This document shows positions 49,677 through 59,830 of a DNA stretch of 64,000 nt, one piece after another; position 1 is the stretch's first letter; each line of letters begins with the position of its first letter. The notes under the pieces were generated by a model, which was not told where the DNA came from, did no database searches, and saw nothing but the letters and a program-made list of their open reading frames with translations. This DNA comes from Toxonevra muliebris (lineage: Eukaryota > Arthropoda > Insecta > Diptera > Pallopteridae). The DNA lies in NCBI GenBank assembly GCA_963691655.1, contig OY829326.1:22308878-22372877 (forward strand), read 5' to 3'. The position numbers and the translations under genes are program-made.

Positions 49677-50794
49677 CGTATATCCGAAATAGTGAACAAA
49701 ATATAAATAATATCAAATTTCTTTTCAATATGTAAATCCATAGCAATTTCAAGAAATTATATCCGTTTAATTGTTTTTTTTTTTTTAATATAATAAGTGA
49801 AAAACCACATAAAACTACCTTTTATATTTATAATAAAAACACTTCCCATGAAACTTTATTTCAATAACAAAAAACTTTAAATTAAATTTCAACGCCCACT
49901 TATTGTTGAAAATTCAGTGTCTCTGATATTTTTTTCCGGTATTATTATTACGTATTTTATATATGATTAAACAAAATTTTAGAAAATTTCTTACCAATAA
50001 CTTGAGGAAGAGTTTAAAAGAAAAACAAAAAATACTAATGCTAAATATCTAAAAATAATTGGAATAAATTATATTAATTAATGTTTTTTAATTAGTTCAC
50101 ACAAACATCATTTAAGAATTTTAAAACAAAAATCTTTTCAGGGTTAAGGAAAATAACAGTTATTCTTACTTTATACAGCTTCAGCAAAATAAAACAAAAA
50201 TTTAAAAAAAATAAAAAAACAAAATTTTTTAATTTGAATATTGGTTTTTTCATACAAGGTTGCTGCAGAATTTGTAGTTTGAAGAGAAAAGAATAAATAT
50301 TTTATTCAAAACCTCTCTTTACCTCTCTCTTATATGATAATAAATGTATTTTTTACGTCTCTTTTTGTCTCTCTTTTGTTTCCTAAATGCACATAGTCCC
50401 AATTAGATAAAACCTTTCAACTTCTATTTTGCACATTTCAGTAATAAATTTTTGTTAATTTTCAATTTCTTCCTTTTCTTCCCCTCTTAAAAAGAAACTA
50501 GTCGGTAAGGCCCCAGTAACTGGGGCTATTTTTTTGCGAAAGAAATCACTTTATGAAGAAACAAATATCAAAAGAGAACCAAACTACGCGTTGGTGTTTG
50601 TTTTGTTATTTGCGTATGCACATAATTCGTTAGATAATTCTGAGAGATGCCGTTACTCATGTCTTCTCTCTTTCTCTTATTTATTATTTACTCCCGGTTA
50701 AGCAATGATTTTTTCAAAGATGAATGCAATGCTTTGTTCAATGAGCGAATTTTAAAAAACTTCCGATGCTAATATTTTGGAATTGGTTTCATCT
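49677..50794. other. Noncoding stretch, nothing recognised
   Basis: AT-rich. The one notable feature is a perfect 17-base palindrome, GCCCCAGTAACTGGGGC, at 50510-50526 followed by a T run. Confidence 0.4.
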
Positions 50795-51056
50795 CAGTTC
50801 AATAGTTTTCAATATTAGAATTAGTCAATGGAAAAATATTGCATCAACCAGAGTTTCCAAAGGTTCATTCTCACGAAAAGTGTTTTAATTTAGGAGCTGA
50901 CATATAGCTGAAAAATTTAGCGTGTATGGAAATAAAACTTTCTCTCGTTCACTTCAATTCAATAGTGGTTAAAATTAAAATTAACTCATGGAAAAATATT
51001 AGGTGCATCAATCAGAGTTTTTAGAGTTTCGTTCCTTAATTTAGGGGTTATTTATT
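50795..51056 (+). repeat. Tandem duplication, about 155-bp period
   Basis: 50795-50900 and 50950-51056 align: CAATGGAAAAATATTGCATC versus CATGGAAAAATATTAGGTGC, then CAGAGTTT, then TTAATTTAGG. The second copy is cut by the element starting at 51057. Confidence 0.55.
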
Positions 51057-52374
51057 GCCCTAAGTCCGGACACCAGTTTTTCCTAAGTCCGGACACTCAG
51101 TTGCCTAAGTCCGAACACTATATTTTTTTACAGAAAATTACACTTTTTATTTAAAAATTTTACTATAATCAATAATTTTTTGACAGACATTAAAAGAACA
51201 ATTATAAAGTAATATTTCTGTAACCAAATAATGTACAATATTCAAATATTTTTGTTTTAATCTTGCTTATATAGTTTGACCTATTTGCTTTGCTATTTAA
51301 TAGTTATTGAAAAAAGAAAATCCATTCGTTCATAAAAAGTTAAAAAATAATGAATCCATTTAAAAAAACAAAAAATAACAATTATTTAAAAAAGAAAATC
51401 CACTCATAAATTAAAAATTTGAATGAGCATTTTCTAAGTTTTTCCATCGTCCTCAATGATCAATTTTTCAAGAAAAATAAGGCATAAGATTCGGGTTCCC
51501 TGTATTAATAAACCCTCAAATAGGTATCTAATTTATAAATTACAAGCATGCACATAAACAAAATAAAAAAAATAGCTAACCGATTGGTTATGCATTTAAC
51601 AAAGTTTCTCTTGGAATCAGGGCAATCCAACAGCAATCCAATCCTTTTTTTTTTTTTTGAGTTATGAGAATGCAGATCAAAACTTTCATATCACAACTAC
51701 TATGAAGCTGTTTGAAATTATTATATTTATAATACTGATATTGGGTTTATAAATACGTGAAACTATCGAAAGTATTTTTTTAATCAGGTAGATATAAGAA
51801 ATAACTTATTTTCAAGTAATTTACATGAACATATTTCTGAATAATTTTGGTTGATTTGCGCGTTGAAATAGTGAAAGACGTAGACAAATAAGAGTCCAGC
51901 ACCCAAACCAGCGACCACTTTACATATAAATATACATAATAAAACAGTGTTTGAACTTAGGGCAAGGCTTGTTTTGCAGTTTGCTTAATTCCGGACACCT
52001 TAATTTCTTATTTCAAATAAAAACAAAACATAAATGTTAATTAGGTTATGCATTTTGTTATGGCTAATAAATAAACACTCTTGAAAAAATTATGATATTT
52101 ACCATAAAAATTCCTGTTTCTTTTATAAAACTAAAAAACTAAAAACACAAATTTAAGGATTTTACCTTAAAAAAACCGTCGAATATGACTTTGTGCCACA
52201 AATTGTCTTCACAAGCTAATCACATAAAATGAAGCTTTTATGCGTGAATGGCGATTTAAACACAAGAAATGACGCTACACACTGGAAAAATCGCAGGATT
52301 CTTATGTAGGTTGCCAAAAAGATATTCGCTAACATTTGAAGTGTCCGGACTTAGGAAGTGTCCGAAGATAGGGC
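51057..52374. mobile_element. Nonautonomous TIR element with GTCCGGAC repeats
   Basis: 1318 bp. The left end GCCCTAAGTCCGGACAC and the reversed right end GCCCTATCTTCGGACAC match at 14 of 17. The motif CCTAAGTCCGGACAC recurs at 51082-51096, 51103-51118 (variant) and, inverted, at 52342-52356; a further variant lies at about 51986-51998. No transposase frame and no clear target duplication were seen. Confidence 0.7.
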
Positions 52375-54451
52375 ACTTTACGTTATTGAGAATTTTTACG
52401 ATCCTGGAAATCATATTTCAATGTAAGCCACCAGCGGACATGAAATATTTGTACTTTTTTTGAAGGTACTATGAGATATTTTAGTTCAGCTTTTAACAAT
52501 AACTCTTTTGAAAATATTTATGCATTTATTTCATAACCAATTAAATAATGTCTCTATTTAGCGCATAACTTGGCATGAGATCAGAAAATAATAAAAGAAA
52601 AATAATGTAATTATTATTTATACTAAAACTGGTAAATTCATGAATATTCTAACAATAATAGATTTGAATGCAATAAGCGCATAAAATCATTGTAAGTTAG
52701 TGGTTATATTTTAAAGCTGAAAAACGAACCTAACGAATACATACTTAGAAATATGAAATCGATTATTTTAATAAGCTCGTAATTAACATGGAAAATCCAG
52801 ACAAGAACAAACGAGCAAGTAAGTATATGAGAAAATTCTATTAAACAACAATAAAATCTATAAATAATAAATTGCAAAATAACAAGACGATAGAAGATAT
52901 AGTTAGATATTCTATGTAGATATTTTGTATTTTTAATGCGGATATTGTTGTGCATATTTAAAATAAAAGAAAATAATACTGACAACATGAGAAGACATAA
53001 AGAATTACAAACATAAAGCATTGCAAATAAAATGTTAATCAAGCAAACATGGAAAATAAAAATTGATTAAAAAAAAATTACGAAATATATTAAAAAAAAA
53101 ATTTAAAAAATCATCATCAAAAAAATAAATTACCAAATTTTTTTATAAATATTAATAGTAGGTACTTAATAATTATGTACATACATAAACATGTCAGCAT
53201 AAACCTATGATAATTTTTAATATTTTCCTTATTTATTACTTTATATTATAGTAGTTACCCAAATAGAAATAAAAAAAAACAATTTGGATAATGCGGAAAT
53301 TGCCTTCAATAAAGTTTGAGGCTGAGGTACAATGACTTCCCCTGCCAAAACGCTTAGCTATGCTAATGTGTTGAGAGAGGGTAGAGAAACAGCAGCCACT
53401 TTGATTAGTTCAACGAGAAACCTGGATTTCCTTTTATGAAGGAATCCAACTTGGCACGCCCAAAGATAGGGTACAAAGGTAGTAACCACTATCGTTTCGA
53501 CGTAAATCAGTTACAAGAACTTGAAAACACATTCAAACACATAATTTAATTTAATACAAAATCCTTTATCGCTTTATAAGAAGCACAAATTGAGAATAAG
53601 AACTTTGTTACACAAACTTAATTTTTTCGAATAAAAAACCAAAAATTCTCAAGTTCAATTCAGCGGTGAATGAATTAACCCAAACATTTTGGTGAAATAT
53701 AAGCTGAAAAATTGTACAAATTAACAGTTGAAGTTTAGCACACTAAAAGAATGAAATTGCTTAACGAGAAACGCAATTAAGCTAGCGAGTCAATTAATCG
53801 CCGATTATGATATAAGTAATTGGAATAATCATTAGTTGAATTAAATAATTTTATAATTTCAATTGCAAGATGTACAGACATAGACAAATTAATAAAACCA
53901 ACAGCAATTTTTCATTATATTTACAATTTATCCAAGTGCCCGTAAATGATTTTCTGTTTTTTATTTTCCTAATTACAAATTAATGAAAATAAACAAATGG
54001 AACTGAAAATGCAATATTAATAAAGAAAAGTTTAATGAAAAATATGAAAGAAATGTGTAAAAGCAAATATGAAAATATAAACCGGAAATAAAAAGTTTAT
54101 AATTATGCAATTCGTTCAGTTTAATTTTGTGAATTATACAGCGTTGCAAATTTAGTACTGCAATAAATAAATTAAATTTTATTAATTCATAAAAACGAAT
54201 TTAAATTTGCAGTAAGGAAATAAATATTTTAAGAAATAATTAGATGAAAACTTTAAATTTATGTGTATGCAGTTACTAGTAACCAAACAATAAGTCCATG
54301 TTTTTGCCCCCACAATTAATACATTGGGTCATTGTGAGTCTCACACCATAAACTATTTTTCGATTGCAATAACTCCTCGTGAGCTGGATGTTCTGAAAAA
54401 ATTGCAAGTTGTTTATAGAAAAAACTTTTTGTTGTTAGTTTTACGTCAACC
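52375..54451. other. Noncoding stretch, nothing firm
   Basis: AT-rich. Around 53330-53470 a less AT-biased block reads TSPAKTLSYANVLREGRETA before a stop, possibly an old retroelement ORF1 scrap. The 112-codon open frame at 52704-53042 has no recognisable domain. Confidence 0.35.
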
Positions 54452-54465
54452 GATAGATCTCATTG

Positions 54466-54781
54466 TCATTGTGGTCGCTGTAGCCTAGTGGTTAGTGTGT
54501 TAGACTGCTACGCAGAGGTGCCCGGGTTCATATCTCGGCACGCTCAAAAAAATCAAAAATAGAAAATAAAAATTTGTCTACATGGCACCACCTCTTGGCT
54601 GGCAATGGCAAACCTCCAAGAGTAAAAAAATGCCTATGAAAAGCTTTTCACTTTGCCGTTCGGATTCGGCATAAAACTGTAGGTCCCTTCCATTCGTGTA
54701 TAAATATAACTAACACAATATGAATGGATGCGAAAAGCTCCACCTTGGCCCTCCATGGGCTGTTGTGCCATAATAGTAGTA
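54466..54781 (+). repeat. tRNA-derived SINE, full length, with target duplication
   Basis: Reference copy of the family in this window. The tRNA-like head has A-box TAGCCTAGTGG and B-box-like GGTTCATATCTC (54471-54540). The body carries CTTGGCTGGCAATGGCAAAC, TTTGCCGTTCGGATTCGGC, ACTGTAGGTCCCTTCC and TCCATGGGCTGTTGTGCC, and the tail is TAGTAGTA. It is flanked by GATAGATCTCATTG (54452-54465) and GATAGATTTCATTG (54782-54795), a 14-bp duplication with one mismatch, as expected from LINE-driven insertion. Confidence 0.9.
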
Positions 54782-54795
54782 GATAGATTTCATTG

Positions 54796-55141
54796 AGATC
54801 TTTCTAGCACCCTCTATTTGTCAAAAGCCGACGGAAATGGACTGATTTACGAGTAATTGCAATAAAGGCTAAAAAACCAAACAACATACCAATAATTCAG
54901 ACAAATCAAGAGTTAATGTTAATTTTATTTTATTTCTTAAAACTAACTACTTTAATACAATTATTTTCCTATGACTAAAATATTCCATGGAAATTCTATT
55001 TCGCAAAACTTTGCAAACAAGGAATTCCCATGTCAAAGTGCGCACATCTTTCCTACATATAAATGCTTTTCAATAATTTATTATAAATATTGAAAATTAT
55101 TATTATTATAGACAATACATAATTAATTGAAACTCTGTAGA
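54796..55141. other. Noncoding stretch, nothing recognised
   Basis: AT-rich sequence between the SINE and the AGCGCT element. Confidence 0.35.
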
Positions 55142-55615
55142 ATCCCAACGGGAAAGGAAGCGCTCCAAAAGCGCTTTTTTGCTTATAATGGAGCGCTCCT
55201 CTGGCAGCACTAAGCGCTCCCTCTTTATAGTACGGGTCATATACTTTTTACATTGCATGCCATAGGAAGTAAGCGCTGACATTAAGCTTCCTGGAAGCGC
55301 TAAAAAAGCGCTCCTAGGAAACGCAAAAAGAGCACTTTTGGAAATCCTTTTGGGAAGCCTTTTGGAATACCAAATCAACTTATATTTACTTTCATATTAA
55401 CCATATGAGAATTATAAAGTACAAAAATCATTCAATATTTTTTTCTATTCGTTTGAGTGCTTCTCCTAACCTTCCTTGGAAGCGCTCTTTTGCATGCTTG
55501 AAAGCGCTTTCGGGAAACTCAATGTGAGCACTTGCTTCTAGCTTCCACGGGAGTACAAAGAGAGCACTCTCAAAGAACTTTTTTTGGGTAGCGCTCCAAA
55601 TTTTCCCGTTGGGAT
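55142..55615. mobile_element. TIR element packed with AGCGCT palindromes
   Basis: 474 bp with ATCCCAACGGGAAA at the left end and its inverse TTTTCCCGTTGGGAT at the right. Ten AGCGCT hexamers lie inside (55159, 55170, 55192, 55213, 55272, 55296, 55307, 55481, 55503, 55590), plus AGAGCACT variants, mostly in GGAAGCGCTCC contexts. The open frame across it (55106-55378, minus) is an artefact of the repeats. Superfamily unknown. Confidence 0.75.
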
Positions 55616-57422
55616 GTAATTAAATAAAGTGCGACTCAAGTAACTGTTTTGTTTTTATATAATTTTATATACCAAAAATGATTAATAAAATAAAATTAAA
55701 TTTGGAAAACAAATATATAAGTTCATTGAAACAATAAAAAAAAACTAGAGTAAGGTTAAAATTACATAATTTTTTTTTATAACACAATTAATCAATAAAA
55801 ATCAATTAAAATACGGGCAGCTACAAGATAAGTAACAAATTTTTTTTTTTTGAAATACATACCTACATAAATATTTATTTTAAATATTATATAAATTTAT
55901 TAAGTTAGAGTTAAGGTGTGTTGTCCACTTACTTAGTATCAGTTATGCTCTTCATTTTGTTATTTCATTTGAACCTAAACAAAATTGTTTTTTTTTTTCT
56001 TTTTTTTTTTTTGTTACACCAATCATTTCGTTCAATTGATTAACTTTATAATAAGTAAGTGTAGGTCAAGCACTTCTATTCTGTAACCTTAACCCCCTAA
56101 AAACTATTAAGAGACTAGTACATAATGATGCTTGATTTCTTAGAGTTGTTTAAAGTATTTCTCAATTGATGGTCTTCCTTTTCTGCTCGTAGAATCGCTT
56201 CAAGTAATATTGACTCATTTTGCAAATATTCCACAAAAAGTGCTTCAACGACTTCAAATGAAAAGAGAAATGTGAACTACTGATAAGTTTCCCAAGAGTG
56301 ATTTGTTCACTTAACCCATTGTTCAGATATTCTTTTGTAGAATCAATTGAGCTTCGCGAAATTGAGGCGCAAACAAACAGTCACCACAATGAAAAAATTC
56401 ATCACCTATCGGGAACGTCAATTGAATTGATGTGTTCTTGAAATGAAATAACTAAATTATTTTTCTGCGCCTTTTTGTATCTACCTTTTCCACTCACAAG
56501 TCAAAAACGGGATTTACATGCCGGGCATGATGCCCGAATAATGTTTTCATATAGATGTTTTCGTTCTTTTCCCAACGATTTCTGAATGAAGCGTGTTTTT
56601 TAATGCAGGCCTTGGTCTGAAAAATACTCCACATGTAGTAGTCTAATGGATTTAGAACTCAGAACACAGGAATGTTTTCACGTAATCAATTTTGGGTGTC
56701 AGTAGCACTATGGGACAGCGTTGACTCTTGTTGGACAGTCCAAGGCACTTACACGAAATTTAGGTTTCCGTTCAGAACCCTAACGAACAGTCAGAGAAGA
56801 AGGCGAGTTAATCTTGTATTGTCATTCAGTTCTGAGCCATGTTTCAAGTTTCAAGTCAGTAGCTCATCAGGAAATTAGAACAGACAGAAAAGAAAGTGAA
56901 TTAAAATAACAGTTTTAAAACCTAACCTCTCACTTCAATTGACGCACCCGGTGCAGCAAGTAAAAAACAAAAAGGTAAATAAACTTTTTTTTGCGCTCTA
57001 TTTACCTTACAAGTACAACAAAAGAAAAAGAAAGGTTCACTGCAAAGATCATTTGCATTTTTGCTCCAAAGTTTAACAGGGAGTATACGTTCCTAGCCTT
57101 GCAACGCTTACAGCTTAAAAAATATATTTAATTTGGAAATGTCAATGTTTTATAAATGGACATAAACATTTGTTAACTAAGTTCACTGATCCGTAGACTT
57201 TTTGTAGATGCAAATAAACCTAAACCAAATACAGGTGTAATTTTTTGGAAAATACCATATGCGATTAAGACAGTTAAGAAGAGAATAAGAGATTACTTGA
57301 ACAAACTTAGTTTAGTTTGTATTACTCCAAAGGAAAGAAAAGAAGACTATACAATGGTCTGCATTTATCACAGGGGCAGATCCAGAGGGGAGCTATGGGG
57401 GCTAAAGCCCCTCAGAAAAATG
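55616..57422. other. Noncoding stretch, nothing firm
   Basis: AT-rich to 56080, then less AT-rich to about 56960, with short open frames in several frames. This may be an old element, but I cannot name it. Confidence 0.35.
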
Positions 57423-57435
57423 TGAATGCTTATGG

Positions 57436-57745
57436 TTACGTTAGGTTGGAGTGGCTGTCGAGAGACACACCTAGGCCTGAACGGTCCATTGTGATACCAC
57501 ATAGTTGGACCTACAGTTTAACGCCGATTCCGAACGGCGGTGGGGCAATTTTTTTCGGCTTGGTGGTTTTGCCATCACCAACCAAGTTGTGTACTTATAA
57601 ACTATCTTATAATTCTGATACACTTCATATTGATAGTGAATATAGGAAAGTTATGAAAATTAACCACCAGACGGTAACGCGAATCGAACTCGAACTTCCC
57701 AGATGAAAGTCTAGTGCATTACCCACTAGACTATCGAGGTCGTCT
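57436..57745 (-). repeat. tRNA-derived SINE, full length, minus strand
   Basis: On the minus strand the head GACCTCGATAGTCTAGTGG with B-box GAGTTCGATTC is followed by GGTGATGGCAAAACCACCAA, CCGTTCGGAATCGGC and AACTGTAGGTCC, in family order. Flanks TGAATGCTTATGG (57423-57435) and TGAATGCGTATAG (57746-57758) look like a worn target duplication (11 of 13). The 129-codon open frame over it is not a gene. Confidence 0.85.
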
Positions 57746-57849
57746 TGAATGCGTATAGCCTTTTAAAATCTTTCTACAGCACAGCTATTTAACATATCTT
57801 TTTTAGCATATACACTTTGACTACAAAAAATCTAAAATTTCAGGGCCCA

Positions 57850-58020
57850 ACTGACTGATTTTTGGTCTGTTTTAGTTTGAATTTTGGTCTGATTTTATGA
57901 CTGAGTTTTGGGCTAATTGCCGGTCTGATTTTTTATTTAAGTTGTGGTCCGACTTTTGGTCGGAATATTGCCCACAGTTTAGGCCAGATTCTTAGCCGGT
58001 TTCATACATTTTTTGGACTG
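57850..58020 (-). repeat. Degenerate ~12-bp minisatellite, array E, reverse orientation
   Basis: TTTTTGGTCTG, GAATTTTGGTCTGATTTT and GAGTTTTGGGCTAATT repeats, the reverse complement of the ACCAAAATTCAG unit. The shortest array of the family. Confidence 0.65.
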
Positions 58021-58464
58021 CTTTTGGCCTAGTTACTTTTTCTGGCTTATAATATGATGTCCGCTTGAGTTCCCAAAGTGCTCTGAGCCATTATAAAATT
58101 ATTATGTATATAAGTTCATAATTATATCATATAGGCTATATGATTTATTTGAATTCTTTTGAGTACTTGCTACCCAAAATATTTGCATTCAATACTTATT
58201 TAATCTTGCTCTATTTGGCTTTTAAAATTTCAATGTCTCATACATACATAATGCATATCGTTTTTATTAAGCCTTCGGCTCATTTAATTTATGATAGCAT
58301 TCATCAAGTTTTCAATTTATTTTTATCTAATAAATTCATTTATGAACATAAATGAATGAAAACAGTTGTGGAATGGAACTTAGAAACATACTCTTATGAA
58401 AAAACTAAAGTACCTAATTGCTTCATCGACAAATTGTTTTTTTTTAATTATGACTATTTGAATA
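58021..58464. other. Noncoding stretch, nothing recognised
   Basis: AT-rich sequence between the minisatellite and the pogo-like MITE. Confidence 0.35.
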
Positions 58465-58798
58465 CAGTCAACGTTCGATAATGTAAACATCCACTAACGT
58501 GAACAAATTTTTTCTCCATTGACTATTCTAAAATATGAACGAAAGCTTGAAAGCTCTAAAACGTGAACAAAATTTCTTAGAAATTATGTGTCAATTTTCA
58601 TGATTTCAAAAGTTTTGGGAATCCTCTAGATATGTTTACTACAAGAACTTAAGAGAAAAGGTAATATTGAAGGGGGAGATAATTCTGGGGTAAGATCATA
58701 AAGTTTCCGTTATTTTTTTCAACAATCGCAAACGTGAACAATCTTTTAAACGTGAACACCCTTGGCTTTTATTAGTTCACGGTTTCGAGCGTTAACTG
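58465..58798. mobile_element. pogo/Tigger-like MITE
   Basis: 334 bp. The left end CAGTCAACGTTCGATAATG and the reversed right end CAGTTAACGCTCGAAACCG match at most positions. AACGTGAACA motifs recur internally at about 58495, 58560, 58730 and 58750. TA precedes the left end, but the right flank reads AA, so the target duplication is worn. No coding capacity. Confidence 0.6.
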
Positions 58799-58839
58799 AA
58801 CTAAAACTTAATTTACAGGTTTTTGATGTTCAGTGACAC

Positions 58840-58903
58840 ATGATAAAATTTTATGAGCAATATTTCTTTAGAACATATTTACTCCTTTTGGATCCTTTTA
58901 AAA
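58840..58903 (+). repeat. Fragment of the 10320/20675 repeat family
   Basis: ATAAAATTTT, then AATATTTCTTTAGAACAT, then TTTACTCC follow the order in the element at 10425-10475. The fragment ends at the poly(T) of the neighbouring LINE. Confidence 0.45.
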
Positions 58904-59830
58904 GATTTTTTTTTTTTTTTTTGGAACAGACAAAAGAAGTATTCAAGAATACAGCACTCAGATAAGTTTTATATCCCCTGTTCCCTTTTGCTATTCTTTA
59001 AATCTACCAGATTTATTAATAAATCTTAGTAGATCCTGCGGTGTTAGAGAGCTCAGGTGTTCGTCTCCCAACACTCCAGTACCAAATATGCTTACTCTGA
59101 TCCGGCAGAACGCGGGGCAGACACCAAGAAAGTGACCCGCCGTCTCTTCACATTCTTCCTCCAAATCACACGAAACACAGAAGGCCCTAGCTCCCAGGCC
59201 AATCATATGCATATGTTTGACCCAAGAGAAATGACCTGTATATAATCCCACCAGCTGCCTACAGCTCTTTCTGTTAAGTGATAACAGAAAGTCCGTATGA
59301 CGCTTTCAGATAACAGGTAACATGGTCTTTGTCTGCCTAAAGCCCCTAAGGTCCTCCCATTTACGATTGTGGGTCAAGTCGACCCACTCATTAATGGTGG
59401 TCTTGATGGCTGTAGACGACAAAGAGAGTACAGGTTCTGGGCCCAGGAAACCAGTTTCCGAACCCTTTCTGGCCAGAAGGTCAGCCGATTCATTTCCTGA
59501 AATTCCTGAGTGTCCAGGAACCCATATCAACAGCAGACTATTGTGCTTTCCAACACAATCAAGCCTGGATTTACAATGCATAACCAGTTTAGACGTGGTT
59601 AGAGGATTAAGCAAGGATTTAAGTGCAGCCTGACTGTCACTATATACACAGATACTCCTTTCTCTCCAACCATTATCAATAACATGGTCGATTGCCTTGA
59701 TGATTGCAAAAATTTCTGCTTGAAAAAACAGAAGCATACAGCCCAAGGGAGAAGTGAAGGTGCACTCCATCATTTTCAATAAAGACCCCAGAACCCGAAC
59801 CGAATTTTTTTGTAGCAACTAGCGAAAAAT
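58904..59830 (-). mobile_element. 5'-truncated non-LTR retrotransposon 3' end with poly(A)
   Basis: On the minus strand the insertion ends in an A-run of about 18 (58905-58922). It keeps only the last part of the pol frame: most of an RNase H domain and the C-terminal Cys/His region. This is a typical dead-on-arrival copy from incomplete reverse transcription. Confidence 0.8.
58991..59818 (-). pseudogene. RNase H and C-terminal domain of a LINE polyprotein (broken)
   Basis: RNase H motifs are visible: GSGSGVF near the truncated start, QAEIFAI (Glu), VYSDSQAAL (Asp) and WVPGHSGISGNESADLLARKG (His and Asp). A Cys-rich tail follows, CVSCDLEEECEETAGHFLGVC. The first catalytic Asp before GSGSG is lost to the truncation. 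A frameshift in the T-run near 59735 separates the GSGSG block from QAEIF, and an in-frame TGA at about 59306 splits the rest. The layout (RNase H then a CCHC-like tail) fits the I/LOA/R1-type lineages; I cannot fix the clade. Confidence 0.8.

Noticed and set aside
55106..55378. 90-codon open frame over the AGCGCT element
   Set aside because: Arises from the repeated GGAAGCGCTCC motif; no domain.
57317..57706. 129-codon open frame
   Set aside because: Overlaps the antisense of a SINE; no domain.
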